Below the pieces are notes generated by a model. That model saw only the letters and a program-made list of their open reading frames with translations. It was not told where the DNA came from and searched no databases. A program made the translations under genes and the position numbers. A DNA stretch of 64,000 nucleotides from Mangrovimonas cancribranchiae (GTDB lineage: Bacteria > Bacteroidota > Bacteroidia > Flavobacteriales > Flavobacteriaceae): positions 1,752,001 through 1,816,000 of the forward strand of contig NZ_CP136925.1 of assembly GCF_037126245.1 (NCBI RefSeq). The letters are read 5' to 3'. Each line of letters starts with the position of its first letter. Position 1 is the first letter of the stretch. This document shows positions 1 through 10,109 of this stretch, in pieces.

Positions 1-63
1 TGAACAAGCAAAAACGACTGTAAGTGATACTAAAAAAAATAGCTTATTTATAAATTTATGCAT
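1..63 (-). CDS. N-terminus of a lipoprotein, cut by the window edge
   Basis: The reverse strand opens with ATG at position 63 and stays open to the window edge, giving 21 residues. They form a lipoprotein signal peptide: a short basic start (MHKFINK), a hydrophobic core and the lipobox-like end LTVVFAC followed by Ser. The product is therefore probably exported and lipid-anchored. It lies 105 bases downstream of mtaB on the same strand and could be cotranscribed or have its own promoter. Nothing of the mature protein is visible, so no function can be given. Confidence 0.6.
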   Translation of the reverse strand, partial: MHKFINKLFFLVSLTVVFACS

Positions 64-168
64 GGCAATATAATTACTGGAAATAAAAGTAATTTTACAC
101 CTAATAATTACCCAAAAAAATAGCTGAAAGACTACTGAAAACCGATGAGTTACAAAAAATAAGGAGAT

Positions 169-1497
169 TTAATTTACCGAAACACTTAAAAACTCAAACC
201 TTACCAAACCATCCTCATCTATCTTGGTAAGTTCAACATCATGTAACGTGTTAACAAGTTCTGGATTCCATGGTGCTTTAACTTTAACATAATTTTCGGT
301 AAACCCATGAATGTAACCTGCTTTGTTTTCTCCCTCAAACAACACCGTACGTTTAGTTCCTAATTGGTTTTCATAAAATGCACGGCGTTTTTTAACAGAC
401 AAGCCACGCAGCATTTTACTACGTTTAGAGCGTACTTTTTTAGGCACTACGCCATCCATTTCGGCAGCTTCGGTATTATCACGTTCTGAATAAGTAAAAA
501 CGTGCAAATAAGAAATATCTAATTCATTTAAAAAATTGTAAGTCTCTAAAAAATGCTCGTCGGTTTCTCCAGGAAAACCAACAATTACATCTACACCAAT
601 GCAGGCGTGCGGCATAACTTCACGAACTTTAGCTACACGATCTACATAAAGCTCTCGCATATAACGACGCTTCATTTTCTTTAAAATAGTATTACTACCA
701 CTTTGCAACGGAATATGAAAATGCGGCACAAAAGCTCTAGATTTTGATACTAAATCTATGGTGTCGTTTTTTAACAGATTAGGCTCTATTGAAGAGATGC
801 GTAAACGTTCTATTCCTGCTACTTTATCCAGTTCGGTTACTAAATCTAAGAAGGTATGTTCATGTTTTTTATTACCAAACTCGCCTTTTCCATAGTCACC
901 AATATTAACACCTGTTAATACAATTTCCTTGATACCTTTTTCTGAAATCTCCTTGGCGTTCTTTAACACATTGTCCATCGTATCACTACGCGAAATACCT
1001 CGTGCTAACGGAATGGTACAATAGGTACATTTGTAATCGCAGCCATCTTGAACCTTTAAAAATGCACGTGTCCTATCACCAATAGAATAACTTCCCACAT
1101 AAAAATCGGCTTCATTAATTTCACAAGAATGGACTTCGCCTAAATCGTTTTTAGATAAATCGTTTAAATAATCGGTAATTTTGAACTTCTCGGTAGCGCC
1201 AAGTACTAAATCCACGCCATCAACATCGGCCAACTCCTGTGGTTTTAATTGCGCATAACAACCAATGGCAGCGACAAACGCTTCTTCATTAGCCTTCTGC
1301 GCTTGCTTAACAATGGTTTTAAAACGTTTATCGGCATTTTCGGTTACCGAACATGTATTGATCACATAAATATCTGCTTTTTCAGAAAATTCTACGCGAT
1401 CAAACCCTTCATTAGTGAAGTTTCTAGCAATGGTTGATGTCTCCGAAAAATTAAGCTTACAGCCTAATGTATAAAATGCGACTTTTTTACGTTCCAT
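169..1497 (-). CDS. mtaB: tRNA t6A37 methylthiotransferase MtaB
   Basis: This is a radical-SAM methylthiotransferase expected to convert N6-threonylcarbamoyladenosine at tRNA position 37 to its 2-methylthio form. The 442 residues show the family layout. The N-terminal UPF0004 domain carries three auxiliary cluster cysteines (C13 in LGCKLN, C49 in NTCS, C80 in IGCYAQ). The radical-SAM domain has the CxxxCxxC triad (C153, C157, C160 in GCDYKCTYC). A C-terminal TRAM-like segment follows (GTKRTVLFEG to the end). MtaB is chosen over MiaB and RimO because of the GCKLN and FYTLGC start and the length; the subfamily call is from sequence memory. It is divergent from the substrate-binding protein gene, with 55 bases to the longest possible start of that gene. 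Confidence 0.93.
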   Translation of the reverse strand: MERKKVAFYTLGCKLNFSETSTIARNFTNEGFDRVEFSEKADIYVINTCSVTENADKRFKTIVKQAQKANEEAFVAAIGCYAQLKPQELADVDGVDLVLGATEKFKITDYLNDLSKNDLGEVHSCEINEADFYVGSYSIGDRTRAFLKVQDGCDYKCTYCTIPLARGISRSDTMDNVLKNAKEISEKGIKEIVLTGVNIGDYGKGEFGNKKHEHTFLDLVTELDKVAGIERLRISSIEPNLLKNDTIDLVSKSRAFVPHFHIPLQSGSNTILKKMKRRYMRELYVDRVAKVREVMPHACIGVDVIVGFPGETDEHFLETYNFLNELDISYLHVFTYSERDNTEAAEMDGVVPKKVRSKRSKMLRGLSVKKRRAFYENQLGTKRTVLFEGENKAGYIHGFTENYVKVKAPWNPELVNTLHDVELTKIDEDGLVRFEFLSVSVN

Positions 1498-1513
1498 ATT
1501 TATTTAAGCAAAC

Positions 1514-1545
1514 TTTGTTTTAGGACGTGCTAAAATTTATCTTTA
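1514..1545 (+). promoter_or_regulatory. Bacteroidota-type promoter of the substrate-binding protein gene
   Basis: TTTG at 1514-1517 and TATCTTTA at 1538-1545 are separated by 20 bases. They match the TTTG / TAnnTTTG layout of Bacteroidota primary promoters with one mismatch in the -7 element. Transcription would start near 1552, so the first in-frame ATG at 1553 would be almost leaderless; the ATG at 1583 is the better start. Confidence 0.5.
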
Positions 1546-1582
1546 CAATTAAATGGCTGCAAATTTACAACTAAATAATAGA

Positions 1583-3211
1583 ATGATAAAACCCTTACTA
1601 CCAAACTTAAATGCTTTAATATATTATTTTACAATTAGTTGTGCTGTACTATGTCTTATTTCCTGTGAAAAAAAAGCAACTAATAACAATGATAATTTAG
1701 TTTTTCGCTATAACGAACATAAAAATATTGGTTCTCTGGACCCTGCATTCTCTAAAGATCTGGCCGATATTTGGGCTACCAATCAGTTGTTTAACGGTTT
1801 GGTTGAAATGGACGACAGCCTTAACGTAAAACCAAGTATTGCTAAACATTGGGTAATAACCGATAGCGCCAAGACGTACACGTTTACTTTACGACATGAT
1901 GTTTGGTTTCATAAGCATCATTTATTTGGAAAAGATTCTACGCGAACAGTTACTGCTTATGATTTTGAGTATAGTTTTAACCGGCTTATTGACCCTAAAG
2001 TGGCTTCTCCTGGAAGTTGGGTTTTAAATAAAGTTGAAGGGTTTAAAGCGGTAAACAGTTCAACCTTTCAAATACAATTAAAACAACCTTTCCCTGCGTT
2101 TTTAGGATTGTTAACCATGAAGTATTGCAGTGTTGTTCCAAAAGAAATTGTAACACATTACGGAAGTAAATTTAGAGCAAACCCAATAGGGACTGGGCCA
2201 TTTAAGTTTAAACGCTGGGAAGAAAACATCAAATTGGTATTTAGGAAAAACCATAACTACTTTGAGGCCGATTCTAAAGGTGAAAAACTTCCTTACTTAG
2301 AAGCTGTTGCTATTACATTTTTGCCTGACAAACAAAGTGAATTTTTGCAATTTGCGCAAGGTAACATTGATTATGTTTCTGGACTTGATGCATCTTATAA
2401 AGATGAGATTTTAACTGCAAAAGGCCAACTTCGAAACAACTATGCTAAAGATGTAAATATGATTCGCGGGTCATATTTAAATACCGAATATCTAGCATTT
2501 TATATGGATTCTGAGATTCCTGAAATTCAATCTAAATTACTTCGGCAAGCTGTTAATTATGGGTTTGACCGCAAAAAAATGATGACCTACTTACGCAACG
2601 GTATTGGTATTCCTGCCAATGGTGGTTTTATTCCAAAAGGATTGCCTGGTTATAATGAAGATATAGGATATGATTATCAACCTGAAAAAGCTAAACAATT
2701 AGTCACTCAATTTAAAACCGAAACAGGTATAACAGCTCCAGAAATTACCATAACCACTACTAGTAATTACCTAAGTTTTTGCGAGTATATTCAACGTGAA
2801 TTACAAAAAACAGGGTTAACCGTTACTGTTGATGTTATTCCTGCTGCCACTTTAAAAGATGCCAAAGCCAATGGCAAATTGGATATGTTCCGTGCCAGTT
2901 GGATTGCCGATTATCCTGATGCCGAAAATTATTTATCCCTGTATTACAGCAAAAATTTTGCGCCAAATGGCCCAAATTACACACATTTTTCTAGCAAGAT
3001 TTTTGATCAATTATATGAACAAGCTTTTAACGAAACCAATACAAAAGCTCGTGAATTGCTTTACACAAAAATGGATAGCCTTGTAATGCAGGAAACTCCC
3101 GTTGTAGTCATGTTTTATGATGAAGTTGTACGGTTTACTAGAAAAAATGTTACCGGTTTAGGGATAAACCCAACCAATTTGCTAGACTTAAAACGTGTTC
3201 GTAAAAATTAA
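1583..3211 (+). CDS. peptide-type ABC transporter substrate-binding lipoprotein (SBP family 5)
   Basis: The product is a periplasm-facing solute-binding protein of the DppA/OppA class. Key features are the early segment RYNEHKNIGSLDPAF, the motif YDFEYSFNRLIDP, NPIGTGPFKF (the family signature region), and the C-terminal part with ADYPDAENYLSLYYS. A membrane-anchored lipoprotein signal is visible (CAVLCLISC followed by EKK), so it is probably lipid-anchored. The frame is open from ATG 1553, but the promoter position favours ATG 1583, giving 542 residues. No permease or ATPase genes are adjacent; this is usual for Bacteroidota homologues, and the transported ligand cannot be told. It is convergent with the next gene, and the two overlap by 4 bases. 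Confidence 0.88.
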   Translation: MIKPLLPNLNALIYYFTISCAVLCLISCEKKATNNNDNLVFRYNEHKNIGSLDPAFSKDLADIWATNQLFNGLVEMDDSLNVKPSIAKHWVITDSAKTYTFTLRHDVWFHKHHLFGKDSTRTVTAYDFEYSFNRLIDPKVASPGSWVLNKVEGFKAVNSSTFQIQLKQPFPAFLGLLTMKYCSVVPKEIVTHYGSKFRANPIGTGPFKFKRWEENIKLVFRKNHNYFEADSKGEKLPYLEAVAITFLPDKQSEFLQFAQGNIDYVSGLDASYKDEILTAKGQLRNNYAKDVNMIRGSYLNTEYLAFYMDSEIPEIQSKLLRQAVNYGFDRKKMMTYLRNGIGIPANGGFIPKGLPGYNEDIGYDYQPEKAKQLVTQFKTETGITAPEITITTTSNYLSFCEYIQRELQKTGLTVTVDVIPAATLKDAKANGKLDMFRASWIADYPDAENYLSLYYSKNFAPNGPNYTHFSSKIFDQLYEQAFNETNTKARELLYTKMDSLVMQETPVVVMFYDEVVRFTRKNVTGLGINPTNLLDLKRVRKN

Positions 3212-4383
3212 CTTCGTCTAAACTTAGCCGTTTCTTCAAAAACGTGCTCTAGAATGGCTTTGTCTGTATCGGAAAGCTCTACATTTCTGCGAGACATAAC
3301 TACTTTAGCAACTTCAAAAGCTTTTTTAGTTAAATACGTTGTAAATCCGTTGTTGCCTCCCCATGAAAAACTAGGCACAAAGTTTCTTGGAAAACCACTA
3401 CCGAAAATGTTAGCACTTACACCAACTACTGTTCCTGTATTAAACATGGTATTTATGCCACATTTACTATGATCGCCCATCATTAAGCCACAAAATTGTA
3501 AGCCTGTTTTAGCAAAACTTTCGGTTTCGTAATTCCATAAACGGACTTCGGCATAATTATTTTTTAAATTAGAATTGTTACTGTCGGCACCAATATTACA
3601 CCATTCGCCAAGCACAGAATTTCCTAAAAAGCCATCATGTCCTTTATTAGAGTAGCCAAAAATTACCGAGTTATTAATTTCGCCACCAACTTTACTGTAA
3701 GGTCCAACTGTGGTTGGTCCATAAATTTTAGCCGACAACTTAACCGTAGCATTGTCGCACAAGGCAAATGGCCCACGGATTACGCTACCTTCCATAATTT
3801 CGGCGTCCTTACCAATATATATCGGCCCATTTTCGGCATTTAATGTTACAAAATTTAGTTTAGCGCCTTCCTCTATAAAAATATTTTCTGAGGATAAAGT
3901 ATTTACTGTTTTTGGTATAGGCTGTGAGGTTTTATTTTTAGTTAATAAATCATAATCGGTTTCAATTGCAGCACCGTTTTTACTAAAAATATCCCAGGTG
4001 TGTTCAATTTTTAAAACATCTTCTGAAAACTCTATAGCTTCATAAGCTTGTAAAGCTACATCGTCTTGCGAATCTTTGGTGTAAAAAGCAATGACATCTT
4101 CATCTTGAAAAATGGCTTGATTTTCTTTAAGGTTTTTAATCATTTCTATCAACTCATAATTTGGTAAGAAGGAAGCATTTATCATAATATTGTCTTCCAT
4201 CTCTACCATAGGAAACTTATCAGACAAGTAATCCTCGGTCACCGTTGTTGTGGTAATTCCTAAAAAGGCTTCCCACTTTTCGCGTATGGTAAGAATACCT
4301 ACTCTTAAATCTGCTACAGGTCTTGTATAGGTAAAAGGCAACAAGTTATTTCTTGAAGGACCGTCAAAAAGGATGTAGTTCAT
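3208..4383 (-). CDS. GlmU family protein, putative sugar nucleotidyltransferase with left-handed beta-helix
   Basis: 391 residues. The N-terminus (MNYILFDGPSRNNLLPFTYT, then RPVADLRVGI) is the characteristic start of a Bacteroidota GlmU-like family. The second half has hexapeptide-type repeats (ENGPIYIGKDAEIMEGSVIRG, NNSVIFGYSNKGHDGFLGNS, GEWCNIGADSNNSNLK), expected to fold as a left-handed beta-helix typical of acyltransferases. True GlmU makes UDP-GlcNAc from GlcN-1-P, but this family diverges from it and the substrate is not established from sequence. Its stop overlaps the end of the preceding gene on the other strand. It follows rpmE on the same strand, separated by a terminator, so it is probably transcribed independently. 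Confidence 0.85.
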   Translation of the reverse strand: MNYILFDGPSRNNLLPFTYTRPVADLRVGILTIREKWEAFLGITTTTVTEDYLSDKFPMVEMEDNIMINASFLPNYELIEMIKNLKENQAIFQDEDVIAFYTKDSQDDVALQAYEAIEFSEDVLKIEHTWDIFSKNGAAIETDYDLLTKNKTSQPIPKTVNTLSSENIFIEEGAKLNFVTLNAENGPIYIGKDAEIMEGSVIRGPFALCDNATVKLSAKIYGPTTVGPYSKVGGEINNSVIFGYSNKGHDGFLGNSVLGEWCNIGADSNNSNLKNNYAEVRLWNYETESFAKTGLQFCGLMMGDHSKCGINTMFNTGTVVGVSANIFGSGFPRNFVPSFSWGGNNGFTTYLTKKAFEVAKVVMSRRNVELSDTDKAILEHVFEETAKFRRS

Positions 4384-4447
4384 TTGGTTGAAAATTTAGG
4401 TTGATATAGAACGTTGTATTATCTCAAAAATAGCTTAATTATAGCAA

Positions 4448-4479
4448 CAAAAAAAAGCCTTCAGTAAAAAACTGAAGGC
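4448..4479 (-). terminator. intrinsic terminator of rpmE
   Basis: Arms GCCTTCAGT (4457-4465) and ACTGAAGGC (4471-4479) pair perfectly over 9 bp around a 5-base loop. Read on the minus strand, the hairpin is followed by nine T residues (complement of 4448-4456). It lies 27 bases past the rpmE stop codon. Confidence 0.9.
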
Positions 4480-4506
4480 CTAACAAAAATTATATTTAAC
4501 GCTATA

Positions 4507-4761
4507 TTACTTTTTAAATTTAGCGTATTTGTTTTTAAACTTATCAATACGACCAGCAGAGTCTACTAACTTAGACTTACCAGTGTAATATGGATGTGAT
4601 GTTCTTGAAATCTCCATTTTAACCAATGGATACTCAACACCATCAACCTCAATAGTTTCGTTTGTATTGGCTGTAGATTTTGTTAAAAATACATCTTCAT
4701 TTGACATATCTTTAAACGCTACCATTCTATAATTTTCTGGATGTATTCCTTTTTTCATCAC
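4507..4761 (-). CDS. rpmE2: 50S ribosomal protein L31 type B
   Basis: 84 residues beginning [12 protein letters not shown] and containing [11 protein letters not shown] and [13 protein letters not shown], which is diagnostic of L31. There are no cysteines, so it is the zinc-independent type B form rather than the CxxC-bearing type A. It binds the large subunit at the inter-subunit bridge. The second Met is an equally likely start. It is a single-gene unit: a -7-like box lies upstream at 4796-4803 and a terminator directly downstream. Confidence 0.96.
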   Translation of the reverse strand: MMKKGIHPENYRMVAFKDMSNEDVFLTKSTANTNETIEVDGVEYPLVKMEISRTSHPYYTGKSKLVDSAGRIDKFKNKYAKFKK

Positions 4762-4795
4762 TAAATTCTTTAATCGTTTCGGTTTTTTCGAGGTG

Positions 4796-4803
4796 CAAAT
4801 TTA
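4796..4803 (-). promoter_or_regulatory. -7 element of rpmE
   Basis: On the minus strand this octamer reads TAAATTTG, an exact match to TAnnTTTG. A GTTG lies about 18 bases further upstream on the same strand and could act as the -33 element. The start codon follows about 35 bases downstream. Confidence 0.5.
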
Positions 4804-4918
4804 AGCATTTTTTACAATTGAACAACTCTTTTTTATATTTTTTATTATGTTAAAGTTTTGTAACGTTTTGGTATCTTTGTTTACTAACTAAACATAATCA
4901 ACTAAAAACACAAACATA

Positions 4919-5449
4919 ATGGAAAAATCAGTAAAATCAATTGCAATTAATTACGGTCTATATCTTGGTGGTATCTTAGCCTTATTTTCTGTTTTAGCTT
5001 ATGCTATAAATTTAGATTTATATACAAAAGTGTGGTATGGTATTGCGTTACTATTAATTGTTATTGTATTTGGTATTATCTCTACTGTAAAAACCAAAAG
5101 TGCCTTGCAAGGTATTATCAGTTTTAAAGAAGCGTTTACATCGTACTTTTTAACGGTTCTTATAGGAATTGCTATTAGCTCTGTAGTGAGTATTTTAATT
5201 TTTAATGTAATCGATCCCGAAGCTGCTATTGTATTAAAAGAAAAAATTGTTGACTCGCAAGTGCAAATGATGAGAAACTTTGGAGCTCCAGAAGAAGCCG
5301 TAGCCGAAGCTGTAGAAAAAATGGAAGCTGAAAGCAATATGTTCTCTATAGGAAATGTTCTACAATCATTAGTTTTTCAACTAGTAGGATTTAGTATTGT
5401 AGGCTTAATCGTTGCTTTAGTTTTGAAAAAGAACGAAGAAAACGCTTAA
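4919..5449 (+). CDS. DUF4199 membrane protein
   Basis: 176 residues with four predicted membrane segments at about 12-30, 38-55, 78-97 and 145-168, and a charged loop between the third and fourth (EKIVDSQVQMMRNFGAPEEAVAEAV). This is the pattern of the DUF4199 family, which is common in Bacteroidota and has no assigned function. It is the first gene of a same-strand block with a glycosyltransferase, a phosphohexomutase and an ABC exporter, which suggests an envelope-related role by context only. An exact TAnnTTTG (TATCTTTG at 4872-4879) lies 40 bases upstream. Confidence 0.85.
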   Translation: MEKSVKSIAINYGLYLGGILALFSVLAYAINLDLYTKVWYGIALLLIVIVFGIISTVKTKSALQGIISFKEAFTSYFLTVLIGIAISSVVSILIFNVIDPEAAIVLKEKIVDSQVQMMRNFGAPEEAVAEAVEKMEAESNMFSIGNVLQSLVFQLVGFSIVGLIVALVLKKNEENA

Positions 5450-5489
5450 AATTCTTACTTTTGAATATTGTTTTATTTAAACGCATTCA

Positions 5490-6437
5490 ATGAACATATC
5501 AGTAGTCATACCACTACTTAACGAACAAGACTCTTTAAAAGAATTATACGATTGGATTGCAGAGGTTATGCAGTCCAATCGTTTTTCTTATGAAATTATT
5601 TTTATTGATGATGGTAGCACCGATAATTCATGGAACACCATTCTACAGCTCTCCAAAGCTAATAAGCATGTAAAAGGTATTCGCTTCTTAAAAAACTTTG
5701 GCAAATCGCAAGCTCTACACGCAGGGTTTCATGAAGCTAGTGGCGATGTTGTTATAACGATGGATGCCGACTTACAAGATAATCCTGAGGAAATTCCAGA
5801 ACTGGTTTCCATGATTACTAAAGACGGTTTCGATATGGTTTCTGGTTGGAAAAAGAAACGTTACGATAATACCTTTACAAAAAACCTTCCGTCTAAATTA
5901 TTTAATTGGGCAGCACGAAAAACATCTGGTGTTAAGCTACACGATTTTAATTGTGGTTTAAAAGCTTACCACATTAATGTGGTTAAAAATATTGATGTTA
6001 ATGGTGAAATGCATCGCTACATCCCCGTATTGTCTAAAAACGCTGGATTTATAAAAATTGGTGAAAAAGTAGTGAAGCATCAAGCCAGAAAATACGGCGA
6101 AACTAAGTTTGGCATGGATCGTTTTATACATGGTTTTTTAGACCTAATTACCATTTGGTTTTTATCGCGTTTTGGCAGAAGACCCATGCATTTATTTGGC
6201 GCTTTAGGTGTTATTATGTTTGCTATTGGGTTTAGTTTTTCACTATATTTAGGTATAGATAAACTCATTTTAAACCCTTCTGGAAGATTAATTACACAAA
6301 AACCACAATTTTACATTGCCTTAGCCACGATGATTATTGGAACCCAATTTTTTGTCGCTGGTTTTTTAGGCGAAATCATCCTAAGAACAAAACAAGACAA
6401 AAAGCGCTATTTAATTAAAGACAAACTTAATTTTTAA
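5490..6437 (+). CDS. GT2 family glycosyltransferase, polyprenyl-phosphate type
   Basis: 315 residues. The start (SVVIPLLNEQDSL) and the sugar-nucleotide site (FIDDGSTDNSW, then MDADLQDNPEEI with the DxD) are those of GT2 enzymes such as dolichol-phosphate mannosyltransferase and GtrB/ArnC. Two C-terminal membrane segments (about 232-252 and 275-298) complete the GtrB-like architecture. It would transfer a sugar from a nucleotide donor to a polyprenyl phosphate at the inner membrane. The sugar is unknown. A TACTTTTG box at 5456-5463 matches the -7 consensus, so it may be transcribed separately from the DUF4199 gene. Confidence 0.9.
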   Translation: MNISVVIPLLNEQDSLKELYDWIAEVMQSNRFSYEIIFIDDGSTDNSWNTILQLSKANKHVKGIRFLKNFGKSQALHAGFHEASGDVVITMDADLQDNPEEIPELVSMITKDGFDMVSGWKKKRYDNTFTKNLPSKLFNWAARKTSGVKLHDFNCGLKAYHINVVKNIDVNGEMHRYIPVLSKNAGFIKIGEKVVKHQARKYGETKFGMDRFIHGFLDLITIWFLSRFGRRPMHLFGALGVIMFAIGFSFSLYLGIDKLILNPSGRLITQKPQFYIALATMIIGTQFFVAGFLGEIILRTKQDKKRYLIKDKLNF

Positions 6438-6498
6438 CCACCTAACAGTTCTTTTTACAAGTTGAACAACTCAATTTTTTTGTATTAAACCTTAAGAA

Positions 6499-8223
6499 AT
6501 GACACATTTAAAACCTGAAATACAAAACCAAGTTAACACCTGGTTAACCCCTACTTTCGATGAATCAACTCAAAACGAAATAAAAGAGCTCCTTACTAAC
6601 AACCCTAAAGAACTAGAAGAAAGCTTTTATAAAAATTTAGAGTTTGGTACAGGCGGCATGAGAGGTGTTATGGGCGTTGGAACCAATCGTATTAATAAAT
6701 ATACGCTTGGAAAAAACACCCAAGGGTTAAGTAATTATTTAAAAACACAATTCCCTGGTGAAGACTTAAAAGTGGTTATTGCTTACGATTGCAGAAACAA
6801 TAGTAACACGCTAGCAAAAGTAGTAGCCGATGTCTTTTCGGCAAACGGTATACAAGTTTATTTATTTGAAGACTTACGCACAACACCAGAATTATCCTTT
6901 TCCGTAAAATATTTAAACTGCCATTGCGGTATTGTTTTAACCGCTTCGCACAACCCACCAGAATACAACGGTTACAAAGTATATTGGCAAGATGGCGGCC
7001 AATTAGTTCCACCTCAAGATGGAGAGATTATATCAGAAATTAACAAATTAGATTATGCTGAAATTAAATTTGAAGCTAACAATAATTTAATTGAATATAT
7101 TGGCGAAAAAGTTGACAATGCTTTCATTGATGCATCCGTAAAAAATGCGAATTTCACTTCAAATGAAGCCAAAGACAACCTTACAATTGTGTTTACCTCG
7201 TTACATGGTACATCCATAACTACGATTCCAGAAACTTTAAAACGTGCTGGCTACAAAAATGTTCATATTGTAGAAGAACAGGCTACACCAAACGGTAATT
7301 TCCCTACGGTTAAGTCGCCAAACCCAGAAGAACCAGCAGCCTTAAAAATGGCTTTAGATTTGGCTGAAAAAGTAAAGGCCGATATTGTTATCGGTACAGA
7401 TCCCGATAGCGATCGTCTTGGTGTCGCAGTTAGAAACTTAGAAGGCGAATTAACCCTTTTAAATGGTAATCAAACTATGGTTGTCATGACAGAGTTTTTA
7501 CTCAACAAAGCAAAAAACAACGGGTTACAAGGCAATGAGTTTATTGGTTCAACAATTGTGTCAACACCAATGATGGAAGTTCTTGCTAATGATTATGGCG
7601 TGGAATATAAAGAAGGACTTACCGGGTTTAAGTGGATTGCCAAAATGATAAAAGACTTCCCTAATCAAGACTTTATTGGTGGTGGTGAGGAAAGTTTTGG
7701 CTTTATGGTAGGCGATTTTGTTCGCGATAAAGATGCTGTAACTTCTACCCTTTTAGCTTGCGAAATAGCGACAAAAGCAAAAACCGAAGGAATTTCTTTC
7801 TATGAAAAATTATTACAACTATATGTAACACAGGGGTTTTATAAAGAGCGTTTAGTTTCCATAACCAAAAAAGGGATTGAAGGCGCTCAGGAAATCAAAC
7901 AAATGATGGTTGATGCTAGAGAAAATCCTAAATCTGAAATTAACGGTTCAAAAGTAGTTACTCTAGAGGATTACAAAATAGCAATTGCTAAAAATTTAAT
8001 TCAAAATACAGAAAGCCCAATTAATGTCCCTAAATCTAATGTCTTAATTTATTACACTCAAGACGGTAGTAAAATAGCATTAAGACCAAGCGGCACCGAA
8101 CCTAAAATAAAGTTTTACATTAGTGTAAACACCAAATTAGACAATGTGGCAGACTTTAAACAAACGGAACAAGAATTGGAAACTAAAATTGATGCTATCC
8201 TAAAAGATATGCAGCTTAATTAG
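6499..8223 (+). CDS. phosphohexomutase (phosphoglucomutase/phosphomannomutase family)
   Basis: 574 residues, the longer bacterial PgcA-like form. All four alpha-D-phosphohexomutase signatures are visible: the phosphoserine loop [11 protein letters not shown] with the catalytic Ser at 150, the metal site GTDPDSDR, the sugar-specificity loop [13 protein letters not shown] and the phosphate-binding [12 protein letters not shown]. It interconverts hexose 1- and 6-phosphates and supplies nucleotide-sugar synthesis. The stop codon abuts the start of the ABC exporter with no gap, suggesting translational coupling. Substrate preference (glucose, mannose or ribose) cannot be fixed. Confidence 0.93.
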   Translation: MTHLKPEIQNQVNTWLTPTFDESTQNEIKELLTNNPKELEESFYKNLEFGTGGMRGVMGVGTNRINKYTLGKNTQGLSNYLKTQFPGEDLKVVIAYDCRNNSNTLAKVVADVFSANGIQVYLFEDLRTTPELSFSVKYLNCHCGIVLTASHNPPEYNGYKVYWQDGGQLVPPQDGEIISEINKLDYAEIKFEANNNLIEYIGEKVDNAFIDASVKNANFTSNEAKDNLTIVFTSLHGTSITTIPETLKRAGYKNVHIVEEQATPNGNFPTVKSPNPEEPAALKMALDLAEKVKADIVIGTDPDSDRLGVAVRNLEGELTLLNGNQTMVVMTEFLLNKAKNNGLQGNEFIGSTIVSTPMMEVLANDYGVEYKEGLTGFKWIAKMIKDFPNQDFIGGGEESFGFMVGDFVRDKDAVTSTLLACEIATKAKTEGISFYEKLLQLYVTQGFYKERLVSITKKGIEGAQEIKQMMVDARENPKSEINGSKVVTLEDYKIAIAKNLIQNTESPINVPKSNVLIYYTQDGSKIALRPSGTEPKIKFYISVNTKLDNVADFKQTEQELETKIDAILKDMQLN

Positions 8224-10053
8224 ATGAAAAAAATAATAAACCAATTACTTCCCTTTATCAAGAAATTTAAAAGACACGTATTTTTTAATGTGTTTTTTAA
8301 TTTACTCTATGCCTTTTTTAGCGCTTTAGCATTTATCTCATTAATACCAATGCTAAATGTATTATTTGATAAAACAGCCATTGTTAAAGAAGCCCCAAAA
8401 TGGGAAAGTATTTTAAAAATAAAAGACTACGGCGAGCAATTATTAAACTATAAAGTAAGTGGTTATTTAGAAGATGGAAATCCACAAATGGCCTTAGTAA
8501 TTGCCGTAGTTATTGTTATTTCCACTTTTTTATTAAAAAATATGTTTGGTTATTTTGCCATGCAACATGTTATGTATCTTAAAAATGGTGTTTTAACCGA
8601 CTTAAGAAAAACCATGTACAACAAAATTATTAGCCTTCCTATAAGCTTTTATTCCAAACGACGAAAAGGCGATGTTATGGCTAGAATTTTAGGCGATATT
8701 AACGAAATGCAAAACTCCTTTTTTATTGTATTAGAGTTAATTGTAAGAGAGCCAGCAACCATTATTTTTTCCTTAATACTTATGTTTACTATAAGTTGGG
8801 AATTATCATTATTCGTACTATGCTTTATTCCTATAGCTGGTATTTTAATTTCAAGAATAGGAAAAAGCTTAAAAAAGAACTCCTTAAAAGCACAACAAGA
8901 ATCTGGTAGATTAATTTCAATTGTTGAAGAATCATTAACAGGATTAAAAATTGTAAAAGGCTACAATGCCGAAAATATTTTTAAAAAGAACTTTATTACT
9001 TCAGCCGATAAAATTTTAAAACTGAAAAATAAAATTGGTCTAAAAAATAATTTAGCTGGACCCATTAGTGAAGTTTTAGGTATTATTACCATTGCAATTT
9101 TATTATGGTATGGTGGTAAATTAGTCCTAGTAGATAAAGTTATTGAAGGCACAACCTTTATTGCCTTTATGGGACTTTCATACGCTATACTAACACCTGC
9201 AAAAGCTATTAGCAAAGCGTCTTACAAAGTTAAAAATGGTATTGCTGCTGCAGATCGTGTTTTCGAAATACTAAAAGAAGAAGATAGCATGAAGGATTTA
9301 CCAAATGCGACAAACCTTGAAACGTTTAACGATAAAATATCTATTGATAATATTTCCTTTAAATATGACGATGATTATGTTTTAAAAGACTTTTCAGTAG
9401 ATGTTCACAAAGGAAAAACTGTCGCTTTAGTTGGCCAATCTGGAAGCGGAAAAAGTACGATTGCTAATCTTGTAAATAGATTTTACGACGTAAATAAAGG
9501 CAATATTTCTATTGATGGTATTAACGTTAAAAACGTAACAAAAAAGTCATTAAGAGACTTAATGGGACTTGTCACACAAGATTCCATCTTATTTAACGAC
9601 ACAATAAAAAACAATATTTCTTTAGGAAAACCAGACGCTACAGAACAAGAAATTATAGAAGCCTTAAAAATTGCTAATGCTTGGGAGTTTGTGCAAAGCT
9701 TACCAAACGGTATTGAAACTAATGTTGGCGATGCAGGAAATAATTTTTCTGGTGGGCAAAAACAGCGTTTAAGTATTGCAAGAGCTGTACTTAAAAATCC
9801 ACCAATTATGATTTTAGATGAAGCAACTTCTGCTTTAGATACCGAAAGCGAACGCTTAGTGCAAGATGCGCTTGAAAACATGATGCGTAACCGCACCTCT
9901 ATTGTTATTGCACATAGATTATCAACTATTCAAAATGCCGATACTATTGTAGTTATGCAAAAAGGAAACATTGTAGAACAAGGAAACCATAACGAATTAA
10001 TGGTCAAAAATGGTGTTTATAAAAAACTGGTAGAAATGCAAAGTTTCGAATAA
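8224..10053 (+). CDS. ABC exporter, fused permease and ATPase (MsbA-like)
   Basis: 609 residues. The membrane domain covers about 1-335 with six likely helices. The ATPase domain follows: Walker A GQSGSGKS starting at residue 404, signature FSGGQKQR at 508, Walker B IMILDEATS and the H-loop IAHRLST. This is the half-transporter form that dimerises to flip lipids or drugs, and MsbA-like lipid A or polysaccharide-lipid export is the usual Bacteroidota annotation. It immediately follows the mutase gene and ends at a strong terminator. The transported molecule is not visible from sequence. Confidence 0.92.
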   Translation: MKKIINQLLPFIKKFKRHVFFNVFFNLLYAFFSALAFISLIPMLNVLFDKTAIVKEAPKWESILKIKDYGEQLLNYKVSGYLEDGNPQMALVIAVVIVISTFLLKNMFGYFAMQHVMYLKNGVLTDLRKTMYNKIISLPISFYSKRRKGDVMARILGDINEMQNSFFIVLELIVREPATIIFSLILMFTISWELSLFVLCFIPIAGILISRIGKSLKKNSLKAQQESGRLISIVEESLTGLKIVKGYNAENIFKKNFITSADKILKLKNKIGLKNNLAGPISEVLGIITIAILLWYGGKLVLVDKVIEGTTFIAFMGLSYAILTPAKAISKASYKVKNGIAAADRVFEILKEEDSMKDLPNATNLETFNDKISIDNISFKYDDDYVLKDFSVDVHKGKTVALVGQSGSGKSTIANLVNRFYDVNKGNISIDGINVKNVTKKSLRDLMGLVTQDSILFNDTIKNNISLGKPDATEQEIIEALKIANAWEFVQSLPNGIETNVGDAGNNFSGGQKQRLSIARAVLKNPPIMILDEATSALDTESERLVQDALENMMRNRTSIVIAHRLSTIQNADTIVVMQKGNIVEQGNHNELMVKNGVYKKLVEMQSFE

Positions 10054-10072
10054 CCTTTAAACAATACATATT

Positions 10073-10109
10073 AAAAAAGGACAAATCCATTTAAGGTTTG
10101 TCCTTTTTT
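10073..10109 (+). terminator. intrinsic terminator after the ABC exporter
   Basis: Two 13-base perfect arms (10073-10085 and 10097-10109) contain GGACAAA/TTTGTCC and end in a T run. The run of A before the stem makes it usable in both directions, but only the forward operon ends here. The remaining bases to 10314 show no gene. Confidence 0.88.
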